A stretch of 64,000 nt of DNA from Arthrobacter sp. ATA002. GTDB lineage: Bacteria > Actinomycetota > Actinomycetes > Actinomycetales > Micrococcaceae. Every line of letters begins with the position of its first letter. The stretch's first letter is position 1. The DNA lies in the NCBI RefSeq assembly GCF_026898095.1, contig NZ_CP114015.1, positions 3,840,591 to 3,904,590 on the forward strand. The letters are read 5' to 3'. Positions 44,032 to 52,955 of this stretch are shown here, one piece after another. The notes below the pieces were generated by a model. It ran no database searches. It was given only the letters and a program-made list of their open reading frames with translations, and was not told where the DNA came from. A program made the position numbers and the translations under genes.

Positions 44032-44697
44032 ATGATACGAAACCGGTGGGGAGCCACTCTGTGGATCCTCTGCCTGGTGACCTATCCCGCGCAGATTATC
44101 GCGGCAGCTCAATGGCCCCGCCCCTATTCCTGGGTCTCCAACACGATCAGCGACCTCGGGTTTACCGCCTGTGCAACCTTTGACCCGGGAACCCGGGCGG
44201 AGCGCTACGTCTGTTCTCCCGCTCATCTGCTGGCCAATGCCGGCACCGTCGCCAACGGTTTGCTGCTAGCTGTCGGCGCCGTTCTGCTGTGGTCGGTCTG
44301 GCCACGGCAGCGGACGGGGCACGCCGCGATGGTCCTGCTGGCGCTGAGCGGGTTCCTGCTCGTGCTGGTCGGTGTCTTTCCCTGGGACGTGGATCCGCTG
44401 CTCCATAACTTGTCCGCCCTGCTCCAGGCCCCAGTTCAATGGGCCGGCATGATCGTCCTGGTTTTCGCCCTGCGGGGCAATCCGGACGGACGTGGGGCAT
44501 CGGTGCTCACCATTGCCTGCCTGGTTATCTCCATTGCGGGCTTCGTCTTGTTCGTTGATGCGGTGGGCGGCGGCCCCTCAGCTGCCATCGGTCTCGGCCT
44601 CACCGAACGCATCTCCTTCGACATCCTCACCTTATGGAGCGCAGCAATCGGCGTGCTGCTCCTCACCTCAAAAACCAGCAGCGGCAGCACCGCGTAA
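44032..44697 (+). CDS. DUF998-family membrane protein
   Basis: 221 residues with six hydrophobic helices. SWVSNTISDLGFTAC between helices 1 and 2 and HNLSALLQAP in the middle are the conserved DUF998 blocks. Function unknown. The gene precedes a cytosolic acetamidase by 62 bases on the same strand and could be co-transcribed. Confidence 0.85.
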   Translation: MIRNRWGATLWILCLVTYPAQIIAAAQWPRPYSWVSNTISDLGFTACATFDPGTRAERYVCSPAHLLANAGTVANGLLLAVGAVLLWSVWPRQRTGHAAMVLLALSGFLLVLVGVFPWDVDPLLHNLSALLQAPVQWAGMIVLVFALRGNPDGRGASVLTIACLVISIAGFVLFVDAVGGGPSAAIGLGLTERISFDILTLWSAAIGVLLLTSKTSSGSTA

Positions 44698-44759
44698 GCA
44701 CACGCGCCCGGATGGCTTGCAGACCCTCATTTGAAACCCCGACATAAAGCGAGACATCA

Positions 44760-45689
44760 ATGACGCACCACGACATACCTGACACCTATAACCGACTGTG
44801 GACTCCCCGGCATGATCCCGTCCTGACGATCAGCAGCGGTGACACCATTAGCTTTGATGTTCGGGATGCGGCCGACGGACAACTGGACGACTACCAAAAC
44901 GGAGATCCCATCCCCGATCGCGATCCCGCCCGGAGCTATCCGCTGCGGGGACCGGTCATGGTGAACGGTGCGCTGCCCGGCGACGTACTGGAAATCGAGC
45001 CCCTGGAGTTCACCCCTCTGGGGTGGGGCTTTACTGCCAGCCGTCCCGGTGCCGGACTTCTCCCGGAGGACTTCACTGAACCCTTCACCTACAAATGGGA
45101 TCTTTCCACCGGCCCCACCACCGGGTTCCTGGACGTAGCGACGGTTCCCCTGCGCCCCTTCCTGGGAGTGATGGCCTGCACTCCCGCAACCGCGGACCCC
45201 CTCCCCGTGATGCCTCCGGGAAACTTCGGCGGCAACATGGACATTCGGGATTTGGTGGTGGGAACCAAGATTTTCCTGCCGGTCAGCCTTCCCGGAGCCC
45301 GGCTCATGTTCGGTGACCCCCATGCAGCTCAGGGGGACGGTGAAGTGTGCGTCACCGCCATCGAGGCACCCCTCAGCGGAGCACTCAAGGTAACCCTGCA
45401 CAAAGGACGCTCCATCCCCTCACCGCAGTTCCAAACCTCGGGACCGCTTAGGCCGGGTATCGAGGATCAGGGGTACTACGCCACCACGGGGGTGGGACCG
45501 GATCTTCTCGAGGCAGCCCGCAACGCGCTTCGGCACATGATTGACCACATGTGCTTCACCTACGGCATCGAGCCGCACGAGGCTTATCTGCTGTCCTCGG
45601 TCATCGTTGATCTGAAGATCAGTGAAGTTGTTGATGCACCCAATTGGATCGTCAGCGCGTACCTCCCGCTCTCCATGATGAACCGGTGA
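44760..45689 (+). CDS. Acetamidase/formamidase-family protein
   Basis: 309-residue cytosolic FmdA/AmdA-type amidase. It shows GPVMVNGALPGDVLEIE, FGGNMDIRDLVVG and MFGDPHAAQGDGEVC, the same blocks as the secreted paralogue at 31274, but lacks a signal peptide and has a shorter N-terminal region. Family members release ammonia from formamide, acetamide or related amides. ATG 44760 follows AGCGAGA. Confidence 0.88.
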   Translation: MTHHDIPDTYNRLWTPRHDPVLTISSGDTISFDVRDAADGQLDDYQNGDPIPDRDPARSYPLRGPVMVNGALPGDVLEIEPLEFTPLGWGFTASRPGAGLLPEDFTEPFTYKWDLSTGPTTGFLDVATVPLRPFLGVMACTPATADPLPVMPPGNFGGNMDIRDLVVGTKIFLPVSLPGARLMFGDPHAAQGDGEVCVTAIEAPLSGALKVTLHKGRSIPSPQFQTSGPLRPGIEDQGYYATTGVGPDLLEAARNALRHMIDHMCFTYGIEPHEAYLLSSVIVDLKISEVVDAPNWIVSAYLPLSMMNR

Positions 45690-45854
45690 TTCGGTTCGCC
45701 GTAGGGCCGGTCCGCAGGTGGGTAGGAGTGCAGCCAGCGCATAGACGGTGATCTAAAGGAAACGCGGACCATCGACCGGTTCAAGTGCGGCAACGATGGC
45801 ATGCCCGCTGGCTGCACAATGAGGTCGACCCCTGCTCGCCGCGAACCGGCACCG

Positions 45855-45914
45855 ATGCTCGTGGTGCTGCGGGCGGGAGCGAGCGGCTACCTGTCCAAAG
45901 GCGGCGCCCGGCGG
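45855..45914 (+). pseudogene. Possible response-regulator receiver remnant
   Basis: LVVLRAGASGYLSKGGA resembles the beta5-alpha5 corner (ALRAGASGYLLKD) of NarL-type receiver domains, including the conserved lysine. Only about 20 codons match and no partner segment is present. The rest of 45690-46231 holds no gene I can support; it contains the palindrome CGTAT-GTA-ATACG at 46128-46140. Confidence 0.3.
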
Positions 45915-46231
45915 AAATCCGACAGCGTGACGATTGGCGTCATCGGCGCCGTGATCATCACGATCATTCGAGCGGCCGCCCTTGCATGATTCCCTTGAAT
46001 CCCCGCCATGTCTCCGTTCGCTGACACCCACCTCTCCTGCACGCTAAACACCTGGTAAAGCGACTGATAGGGATCCCAGAAAGTGCCTGAGATTCTGCCC
46101 AAAATCGATTCAGAAAAACTATGCATTCGTATGTAATACGTATCCGCGGGACCACGGTGAAACCGCCGTATAGGCGCACCTTATTGATTGAAGCTCTGAG
46201 TTAAATGACATTTCTAAGAGCCCGTAAGGGG

Positions 46232-46260
46232 TTGACGTAGAGATTCAAGGTGACTACCGT
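46232..46260 (+). promoter_or_regulatory. Sigma-70-type promoter of the bacteriocin-like gene
   Basis: TTGACG (46232-46237) and TACCGT (46255-46260) are separated by 17 bases and lie about 85 bases upstream of the gene at 46346, in an AT-richer stretch. Confidence 0.5.
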
Positions 46261-46345
46261 CGAATTTCATCACCAGAAATATACGTAACCAATTTCATAA
46301 TTTGAACGCAACTCACAAGAAAAGCACTGGGAAGGATACCTTGTC

Positions 46346-47116
46346 ATGAAACCGACGAGAAGAATCCAATCTATATTTGCTTCATTGGCAGGAATGGCCC
46401 TAGTAGTATCGACGGCGGGCGCTGCACACGCAACGCCCGGCACCACGGAATCACCGGAGCAAAGCATGGCGCAGGCCAGCGCACAGTCGTCACTGACAAC
46501 GGTGGCAGTGGGAGCAGAGGAAGCGGCAGAGATAACCTCCGAAGTCCTCTCGTCGCTCTCCAGCGGTGAAGTGACCATTGAGGCCCCGCTGAGCGCGGTG
46601 AAGGCATCCGAAAGCAAAGTGAGCACCGCCTCCACCGATGACGGTGTTTTTACCACTGTGACATTGCCGGTGGGTGGTCCGTACAGCCTCACGAGTAATG
46701 TCTCCATGATCTTGGACAGCTCCGGTGAACGGCTCCAGTACACAGAGACTCTGGTCAGCGAAAACGCCGTCGGGAATTTCAAAGTGACGTCCTATGTGGA
46801 TGGCGTGCTGACAAGCGACCAGGACACCGACCTCACTTTTATGTCCGACGATGAACTAAAAGCCGACATGGCGAACGCCAAGTCACAGGCCCCGGGAGCC
46901 GGAGGAGGCATGCAGCTGGCTGAGAAGAACACCGGTGCCTGCATCGCTACCGTTCTCGGCGTCGGCGGTGTTGTCGGAGGCATCATCGCTTACGCCTGCG
47001 CCGGCGCTTGCGCCGCAGCGGCAATCGGAGTCGGCGTCCCCTTCTGCGTCGCCTGCATCGCCGGTTTTGCCACCGTCGGTGGCGCTTCCGTCACCGCTGT
47101 AGCAAGCTGTTTCTAA
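46346..47116 (+). CDS. Candidate bacteriocin precursor: secreted protein with Cys/Gly-rich hydrophobic C-terminus
   Basis: 256 residues in three parts. A classic Sec signal ends at AHA (27-29). A Ser/Thr/Val-rich, cysteine-free middle region (30-190) follows. The C-terminal 60 residues are Gly/Ala/Val-rich, strongly hydrophobic and contain all six cysteines of the protein (199, 218, 222, 234, 237, 255), enough for three disulfides. The layout, a long N-terminal part followed by a Cys-rich hydrophobic tail, resembles halocin-C8-type precursors, in which the tail is the toxin and the N-part the immunity protein. A 72-residue two-helix membrane protein follows 22 bases later. GGGAAGGA precedes the ATG. 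The gene sits in a locally AT-rich island. No family is firmly recognised; function is inferred. Confidence 0.6.
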   Translation: MKPTRRIQSIFASLAGMALVVSTAGAAHATPGTTESPEQSMAQASAQSSLTTVAVGAEEAAEITSEVLSSLSSGEVTIEAPLSAVKASESKVSTASTDDGVFTTVTLPVGGPYSLTSNVSMILDSSGERLQYTETLVSENAVGNFKVTSYVDGVLTSDQDTDLTFMSDDELKADMANAKSQAPGAGGGMQLAEKNTGACIATVLGVGGVVGGIIAYACAGACAAAAIGVGVPFCVACIAGFATVGGASVTAVASCF

Positions 47117-47138
47117 GAACCAGCATTAAGGACCAGTA

Positions 47139-47357
47139 ATGAACAACAAAACCAATCGAGTTCTCCTGGGTTTGTTAGTTGCCATGGCATTGGCAGCATC
47201 GGCCCTAGTCCTCACCATCCCGGCGCTCTTTGGCCCGCACGAGCCGCATCAGTTCTGGCTGACGGCGGTCCTGGGAGGCATTACCGCAATTCTGGGAATA
47301 GCCCTAATCCTTCTTCGACCCGGCAGGAACAACTCAATATCAACGCCGCATAAATAG
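47139..47357 (+). CDS. Small two-helix membrane protein, candidate immunity partner
   Basis: 72 residues. Helix 1 (about 8-31) and helix 2 (about 40-60) flank a short GPHEPHQF loop, with a basic tail RPGRNN. AAGGACC lies just ahead of the ATG. It lies 22 bases after the bacteriocin-like gene and before a very strong terminator, so the two form one transcription unit. Small membrane proteins in this position often give self-immunity; that role is inferred. Confidence 0.6.
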   Translation: MNNKTNRVLLGLLVAMALAASALVLTIPALFGPHEPHQFWLTAVLGGITAILGIALILLRPGRNNSISTPHK

Positions 47358-47376
47358 CACTGAATAAGCGTTAAAT

Positions 47377-47417
47377 CGTATGATGGCCTCCTACTCAAAG
47401 TAGGAGGCCATCATACG
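47377..47417 (+). terminator. Strong terminator, 18-bp perfect stem
   Basis: CGTATGATGGCCTCCTAC pairs perfectly with its complement across the loop TCAAA and is followed by TTATTA. It closes the two-gene bacteriocin-like unit. Confidence 0.9.
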
Positions 47418-47515
47418 TTATTACCGTGCTAACAAAATGGGACCGGAAAAGCCCAACGCTGTACACCCTGCGCGAGCGCCTGCTTTTCTGCCACCGCCAA
47501 CAATGGATACGGGAC

Positions 47516-47620
47516 ATACACCGTCCTGCTTCGCCTCGATCCTCGTCATTTCCACCTCGACAAAGCTGAGCGCCGCATTGTCAAACACCACGATCTTGAT
47601 CGGCAACCGATGCTGCACCT
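47516..47620 (-). pseudogene. Fragment of a poxB-like gene with a 195-bp internal deletion
   Basis: Minus-strand translation QHRLPIKIVVFDNAALSFVE is identical to part of the pyruvate oxidase at 40812-42530. After VEVEM it jumps, in frame, to RIEAKQ, which in the full gene lies 66 residues later. Across the first 67 aligned bases I count five differences, all synonymous C-to-T changes on the coding strand. The rest of the gene is absent. Confidence 0.75.
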
Positions 47621-47670
47621 GAACGACGCCGGCCAGAATGCCCTGCCGCGGCCGTCACTGCTGCAGGGCG

Positions 47671-47949
47671 TCAGCCCAGTCCGCGCTGGCGCTCCACTTC
47701 CTCGGCCACTTTGTCCTCCCGGATCCGGAAGGGGAATCTGCCGTACAGCGCCAACCCCCACAGCAGTGCTGCCACAGACAGGCCCAGCGCGGGCCAGACG
47801 GGCCAGAAGTAGCCCTCGGGTGTCGTCGACCACCAGATAATTAGCATGCCGACCACGGCGACGCCCCAGACGACGAGCATCACCTTGTACACGGTGCGGG
47901 CGATCACGATGACGCGAGCGCGGCGTTCCATCTCTGAGTCGCTGTTCAT
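47671..47949 (-). CDS. 2TM-domain membrane protein
   Basis: About 92 residues. A short basic N-terminus (MERRARVIVIARTVYKVML) leads into helix 1, a loop GYFWPVWPALGLSV that is the 2TM-domain hallmark, and helix 2, ending in a charged tail. AAGGAAGG precedes the ATG. Function unknown. The gene lies among gene fragments but looks intact. Confidence 0.7.
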   Translation of the reverse strand: MNSDSEMERRARVIVIARTVYKVMLVVWGVAVVGMLIIWWSTTPEGYFWPVWPALGLSVAALLWGLALYGRFPFRIREDKVAEEVERQRGLG

Positions 47950-48096
47950 CTTCTGCCTTCCTTGCTCGTACTGCGGCCCCGCCTGCCGCCAGGCAACGAC
48001 AGGCAGCCGGAGCATCCGTCCCGTTTTGAAGGAGCGGGCTCACATCAGTTGTCCTTTCGCGGGTCGTGGTTCCTCCTGCGGGCTTGTTTCCACGCT

Positions 48097-48584
48097 ATGG
48101 ACGCTCCTGAGCTGCTGCCAGTGCCCCACTCAGCCCGGGGTCTGGCAGGACCCCCTCAACGACTGTTCGGGCGGCCGCGCAAGGCCTACGCTGAGCTCGA
48201 CCGCTATCGAATTCTCTCCGACCGCGTGATCCTGATGTCGGTCCGGATTGCCGGCACGCCGTACGGGCGCACCACGCAGATCCATGGACTCACTGACGGG
48301 ATAACGGCTGTCGATGTGGAGTTCGGTTACCGGGAACCGCTGCGGGTTTTCGATGCGCTTTTTCAGCCGCGGAACGCCCCGCCAGCCCCTTCACCGTGTC
48401 GCAGGTGGCGGAGGCCACCTTCGTGCTCTCCGCTGAAACCGCTGTGCCCAGCCGCGGATCAGCTCTGCCCTATTGGCAGCAACGGCTCTTTATCGCCCTC
48501 CAACGCAGGGAGCAGCCCTGGTCTGCGCATGCCCAGCTGCCACCCAGCCAGACGGTGATCATCGGGCGGGAAGTCTCGCTTTGA
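48097..48584 (+). pseudogene. KUP potassium transporter, C-terminal remnant (frameshifted)
   Basis: The fragment encodes part of the cytoplasmic C-terminal domain of KUP transporters: RYRILSDRVILMSVRIAG, ITAVDVEFGYREPLRV and, after a one-base shift near 48370-48380, PFTVSQVAEATFVLSAETAV, YWQQRLFIALQRRE and QTVIIGREVSL at the C-terminus. All twelve membrane helices are missing. Confidence 0.7.
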
Positions 48585-48589
48585 TGTGT

Positions 48590-48722
48590 CCTGCCGGTGT
48601 CTTCGCTACAGACTGGAAGATCGGCGGGATGAGCCTGGGCTGGGATCCGACGACGGCGCGGCTCGTCATCGACGCCTACCCCTTTGGAGAGGTGGATGAG
48701 GACGATGGGGACCATCGGGTCA
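48590..48722 (+). pseudogene. DUF3090 family remnant
   Basis: FATDWKIGGMSLGWDPTT and ARLVIDAYPFGEVDEDD match the central block of the actinobacterial DUF3090 protein. The usual start (FDPPERFVAGTVG) and end are missing, and the fragment follows the KUP remnant directly. Confidence 0.5.
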
Positions 48723-48739
48723 AGGAGTCCAAATCAGAA

Positions 48740-49238
48740 TGTCAGCCAAGCGTAGGAGCGACAACCGGTGTCCGTCCAGTGTCGGGGTTCCACGGACACC
48801 ATTCAAGCTGCCCAGGCACGCCCAGGCGTTGAGCAGCTTGGTACGGCCGTCGGAGAAAGGCGGAATTTCCGCCCCTTAGCGGCAGATTTCGACGATCCTG
48901 AGCATGGTCATGATCGGCAGACCTTTACCGCGACGGTAACCGTCTATGTACTGCTCAACGAGGGGCCCAACAGCGGCAATGCCGCGACTCAGCTGGGAGG
49001 AGCCATCATCGCTGGCAGCGCGACCGAGGTGGGATGCCCAGAGGAACAAGGAGGGATCCGAGGGAAAGGATGCTGCGGCGAATAGCGGTGATCGACGTCG
49101 ACGTCAACGATGCGGACCGCAAGCGCTGGAGATTTTGTGGCTAGGATCCGCGAGACGCTGAGGCTTTCACTGCATCCTAAGCGGCATTTTCCATCCCGCC
49201 ACTTGGTAATGTGAATCCCAACTAATGAAGGGTGAATT
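48740..49238. other. Stretch without a recognised gene
   Basis: Plus-strand frames have no known domain. A minus-strand frame between about 48960 and 48770 reads PLVEQYIDGYRRGKGLPIM and, after a stop, FSDGRTKLLNAWACLG; it has the look of a decayed gene but I cannot name it. No ribosome-binding site or terminator is seen. Confidence 0.4.
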
Positions 49239-50484
49239 GTGGCGCGCAAACGAGGATTTCTAGCTGAGATGCAGCACCAGGCCAAGCTGGCCGAGCAACG
49301 GCAGAGGGCCGCCGTCCGCGAGCAGGCTGCAGCCGTCCGAAGGGCTGAGCAGGCGAAGAATGCAGCGCTGAGGTCGGCGGCGGCCGCGGCTCGCGCTTCC
49401 GAGGCTGACCGCAAACGGCTGGAGAAAGAAGCCGCCGCGGCTCACGTTGCCGCCCGTCAGGCTGAGGTTGAGAAACTCAACGCCCAGCTGGCTGCCACCT
49501 ACGATGCCGTCGACAGCCTCCTTGAAGCGACCTTGGCTGTAGATGATTATGTGGATCTTAATGATCTACGCCGCACTGCCAAGCATCCGCGTTTCGACCG
49601 CGAAGACCTCCGCAGGCCCATACCGACGCCTCCCCCTGCCTGACCCAGAGCCCCCAGTCCTTCAGACACCGGAATCACCAACGGGGATATTCGGACGGAA
49701 GAGGAAGCTCGCGGAGGCCCACGCTCAAGCCGAGGAAGAGTTCGCACAAGCCCATGCCTTATGGGAAGAAGAGATACAGCAGCTCCCGGCCCGGCGCCGC
49801 TTGATTCAGGAGCAACACGCTGCGGCGCAACAAGCGCGGGCAGAAGCACTGCGGATTGAGGTTGACCGCTACAAAGAAGAATGCGCAAAACGCGATAAGG
49901 AAGTAGCTGAACATAACGCTTCAATCGACCAGTTCATAACCAACCTCAGCTACGGTGCAGTGGATGCAGTGCAGGAGTATATTTCCATCGTCCTGGCCAA
50001 CTCAATTTACCCCGAGGGTTTCGAGGTCGAGCACGAAGCCGAGTTCGACCCTGAAAACGCTGAGCTTGCGTTGCGCGTTCTCATTCCGGCGCCGAACTCA
50101 ATTCCATCGATAAAATCCTATCGCTATGTGAAAGCCAGTGATGAAATAGCGCCTGTGGCGCTCGCCCAGAAGGATGCCAAAGACCGTTATGCGGGCGTGG
50201 TACACCAGATTGCCCTACGAACCTTGCACGAAGTTTTTGAATCGGACCGTCGTGCGCTTATTCAGACCATTTCCCTTGAAGTGGGAACGGAGACAATAAA
50301 CCCCGCGACCGGTAGGGAAACCTATGTATTATTGGCGGCAGTGGGCGCTCCCAGGGATGCGTTCTCCGAGGTTGAGCTGTCCGGTGTCATACCATCCGCG
50401 ACACTCGAGCACTTCGGCGCTTCTGTGTCAAAGAATCCGCTAGGGCTTGTTCCGGCCAACAGTGCTGGTGTGCGTCGATCCTAA
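49239..50484 (+). pseudogene. Coiled-coil protein of a two-gene GIY-YIG module (frameshifted)
   Basis: Repaired length is about 414 residues. An N-terminal Ala/Gln/Arg/Glu-rich coiled coil (about 5-95; MARKRGFLAEMQHQAKLAEQ) leads to VDDYVDLNDLRR. The frame then breaks at CCCCC 49632-49636; removing one C joins it to LPDPEPPVLQTP, GIFGRKRKLAEAHAQAEEEF and a second coiled coil. The C-terminal half is a globular domain with SYGAVDAVQEYISIVLANSI, YRYVKASDEI, RYAGVVHQIALRTLHEVFE and TISLEVGTETINPATG. I recognise this as a conserved actinobacterial family of unknown function found beside GIY-YIG/DUF4041 proteins. Its stop overlaps the next ATG (TAATG). Confidence 0.75.
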
Positions 50485-51827
50485 TGGCCGATGAGAGACC
50501 GCTCATGTTTAACCCCCCACCAGGTTGGCCGCAGCCTCCAGCCGGTTGGCGGCCACCTGTCGGATGGACCCCAGACCCTCTTTGGCCTGATCCTCCAAAG
50601 GGTTGGCAGCTGTGGATATCACCCTCGGCCTCCGAGGACTCGAAAAACGCGGTTCCTGAAGAGCTTGCGCTTCCTGCCGTAACTGATTCTTCCACTTCGG
50701 GCCCCACCTCGGAACAAACCCGCATTGCTCTGCTCGAGGCAGAGAACGCTGCCCTGAAGAACCAACTAGCCAAGGTTAACGAGTCCGGGACCAACGTCGA
50801 ACTCGATGACTCACTCATCCTCCAGGAAGTGGGGATATATCGCTACCATCATCCGCTAGAAAATGCCGCAGCTTTCCACATCAAGCTGGATGAGATCGAG
50901 ATGCAGATAACGGAGATGATCAAACTCGATCGGGCGATAGTAAAGTCCAACCTCTTTACCTACGACAATTCGCTTGCTAAGGGCCGAAAAATGTCCGGCG
51001 ACTTAGCGAAGCTCATGCTTCGTGCGTACAACGCTGAGGCAGACAACAGCATCCGGTCATTGAAGGTCGGCAACGTGTTGACGGCCAAACGCCGACTAGA
51101 GGCATCCCGGACGGCCATCGCGAAACTCGGTTCCATGATGGAAATGCGCATCAGTGACGACTTCCACGCTTTGCGTAACCAGGAAATCGAGCTAACGGGC
51201 GACTGGCTGATGAAGAAGCAGGAGGAAAGGGAAGCTGCGCGGGAGGAGCGCGCAAGATTACGTGAGGAACGGCGAGTCGAACGCGAATTAGCCGAGGAAC
51301 GCGCACGTCTTGATAAGGAACGCAACCACATCCTGAACGCCCTGACTGCACTTCACGCTTCGGGTCAAGGAGACGCCGATCTGGAGCAGCGACTCGAAGC
51401 GATTGACGATGCGATAACTCAAAACGACTTCCGTGCGGCAAACATCCGTGCTGGCTATATCTATGTGATCTCCAATCGCGGGGCATTCGGCGAAGATGTG
51501 GTCAAAATTGGACTCACACGACGCCTTGAACCTACCGACCGGGTGGCGGAACTTAGCGGTGCATCTGTCCCCTTCCGCTTCGACATCCATACACTTTTCT
51601 TCTCCGAGGACGCCGTCACTCTCGAGAATGAATTGCACAAGCACTTTGCTACAAGGCGGCTAAATCAAGCGAATTCCCGTAAGGAGTTTTTCTTCGCGTC
51701 CCCTGCCGAAGTACGTGACGTCCTCCTCTCGAAAGTGGGGAACATATTGGAGTTCAGCGAGTCTGCAGACGCCACTGAGTACCTCCAATCACTCAACCTA
51801 TGGCCACAGCGCTTTCAGGAGCGGTAA
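50484..51827 (+). CDS. DUF4041 and GIY-YIG (T5orf172/MUG113) nuclease-family protein
   Basis: 447 residues. An N-terminal Pro/Trp repeat region has four P-x-G-W units (about 10-45). A short coiled coil is followed by the DUF4041 region (about 110-230; VGIYRYHHPLENAAAFHIKL) and a long charged coiled coil (about 235-300). The C-terminal GIY-YIG-fold domain starts GYIYVISNRGAFGEDVVKIG near residue 325, continues with TDRVAELSGASVPF and ends with LENELHKHF and REFFF. The T5orf172 group is common in phage and defence contexts. It is translationally coupled to the coiled-coil gene, so both likely work together on DNA. Confidence 0.82.
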   Translation: MADERPLMFNPPPGWPQPPAGWRPPVGWTPDPLWPDPPKGWQLWISPSASEDSKNAVPEELALPAVTDSSTSGPTSEQTRIALLEAENAALKNQLAKVNESGTNVELDDSLILQEVGIYRYHHPLENAAAFHIKLDEIEMQITEMIKLDRAIVKSNLFTYDNSLAKGRKMSGDLAKLMLRAYNAEADNSIRSLKVGNVLTAKRRLEASRTAIAKLGSMMEMRISDDFHALRNQEIELTGDWLMKKQEEREAAREERARLREERRVERELAEERARLDKERNHILNALTALHASGQGDADLEQRLEAIDDAITQNDFRAANIRAGYIYVISNRGAFGEDVVKIGLTRRLEPTDRVAELSGASVPFRFDIHTLFFSEDAVTLENELHKHFATRRLNQANSRKEFFFASPAEVRDVLLSKVGNILEFSESADATEYLQSLNLWPQRFQER

Positions 51828-51845
51828 CCCTAACTAGTGTGAGGA

Positions 51846-52151
51846 TGGATTCACAAACCCCCAATCCACCCTTGAGGCAGAGCCGTTTTCTACTTGCTGG
51901 CGCTGTCCGCGCTCATTATCTTCACCGTGTTTCTAGTTCTCCCCCGATGCTTCGGCTGCCCTTCTAATTTCACTAGCTGGGTGTGCTTTCTGCTGTTCTT
52001 CTCGTCCGCCCTAGATATGGTCTGGACAGCGGTCAAGAATAGGACGCTCTACAACCTGACGTTTTGGGATAGTTCCGGGCCGATCACAAAACATCATCAC
52101 TGCCGCCGTAATGGCAGGTGCTCCCTGAGCGTAGTGAGCGCAGGAGCTTGA
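51846..52151 (+). CDS. Possible small membrane protein (frameshifted)
   Basis: An ATG at 51846 reads MDSQTPNPPLRQSRF; if one T is removed from a TTTT run near 51886 it continues YLLALSALIIFTVFLVLP and a second hydrophobic stretch, WVCFLLFFSSALDMVW. This would be a two-helix membrane protein. No ribosome-binding site or family supports it, so it is tentative. Confidence 0.3.
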
Positions 52152-52660
52152 ACCGCAGCACGCGGGATCGAACACGTAATATCAGCCAGCGGCGCGCACT
52201 CTGCAATCCTGCACCGGCGAACCGACGGTCCCTGGACCTCCATCCGCGGTGCGCGTCCGATCCAGCGGGACAACAGGAACTCAAACTTTCCCCGTTTGGG
52301 TATCCGCTGGTATTTAGGTTGCATCATCTCCCGCGACAGGCCGGATATGGGGCCATCCTGCCAGGTAAAGGAGCCCTCGGACATACTCGCGTCCGCCACC
52401 CGGCACGCAGCGGCGAAGCATTTCCAAGAACCTAGCGCTTTCCACGCTTTCGCGCACGGCATTGTCTAGTGTATGCCTGGATCGAAAATATTAAGGATTG
52501 ACCAAATCCCAAAGCTAAACGCAAGAAACGGCCAGCAACTCAATATTGGGTAAATATTATTGCAAGAATCAATAAGAACGGCATAGCAGTACGTAGTATT
52601 TAATTTCGTTCAGATAATCTGAAGAGACTTCACGGCGGGTGGAGCACTGACATTCCTTCA
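52152..52660. other. Intergenic stretch, AT-richer at its right end
   Basis: A minus-strand frame (52462-52097) encodes 121 residues with no recognisable domain or ribosome-binding site. The right part (52470-52660) is AT-rich and probably contains the promoter of the DUF2188 gene, but no clear -35/-10 pair was found. Confidence 0.4.
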
Positions 52661-52677
52661 ACTTTAAGGAGAAACCA

Positions 52678-52917
52678 TTGACCAATCAGAACAATCGACA
52701 CGTAGTACCTAATATCGCGGGTGGCTGGGATGTTAAGGCACCGGGTGCCAAGCGGGTCAGCGCGCATACTGATACGCAGGCGGACGCCATTCAGCGAGCT
52801 AAGGCGATCGTTCATAACCAGGGCGGTGGCGAGGTTCGCATCCACGGCAAAGACGGTCAGATCCGAAACAACGACACTGGCAAGCCGGGAAACGATCCCT
52901 TCCCACCGAAGGGATAA
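52678..52917 (+). CDS. DUF2188-domain protein, 79 aa
   Basis: Small soluble protein with the DUF2188 pattern: NRHVVPNIAGGWDVKAPGAK, then ADAIQRAKAIVHNQGGGEV and IHGKDGQIR. It begins with TTG; AAGGAG lies six bases ahead, which fixes the start. Function unknown. A perfect hairpin follows the stop. Confidence 0.8.
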   Translation: MTNQNNRHVVPNIAGGWDVKAPGAKRVSAHTDTQADAIQRAKAIVHNQGGGEVRIHGKDGQIRNNDTGKPGNDPFPPKG

Positions 52918-52923
52918 ACCCTT

Positions 52924-52955
52924 CCGTGTACCAGCGCCGAGGCGCTGGTACACGG
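52924..52955 (+). terminator. Perfect 15-bp hairpin after the DUF2188 gene
   Basis: CCGTGTACCAGCGCC pairs with GGCGCTGGTACACGG around a two-base centre (effective loop of four). No T tract follows; terminator function is likely but not certain. Confidence 0.6.
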
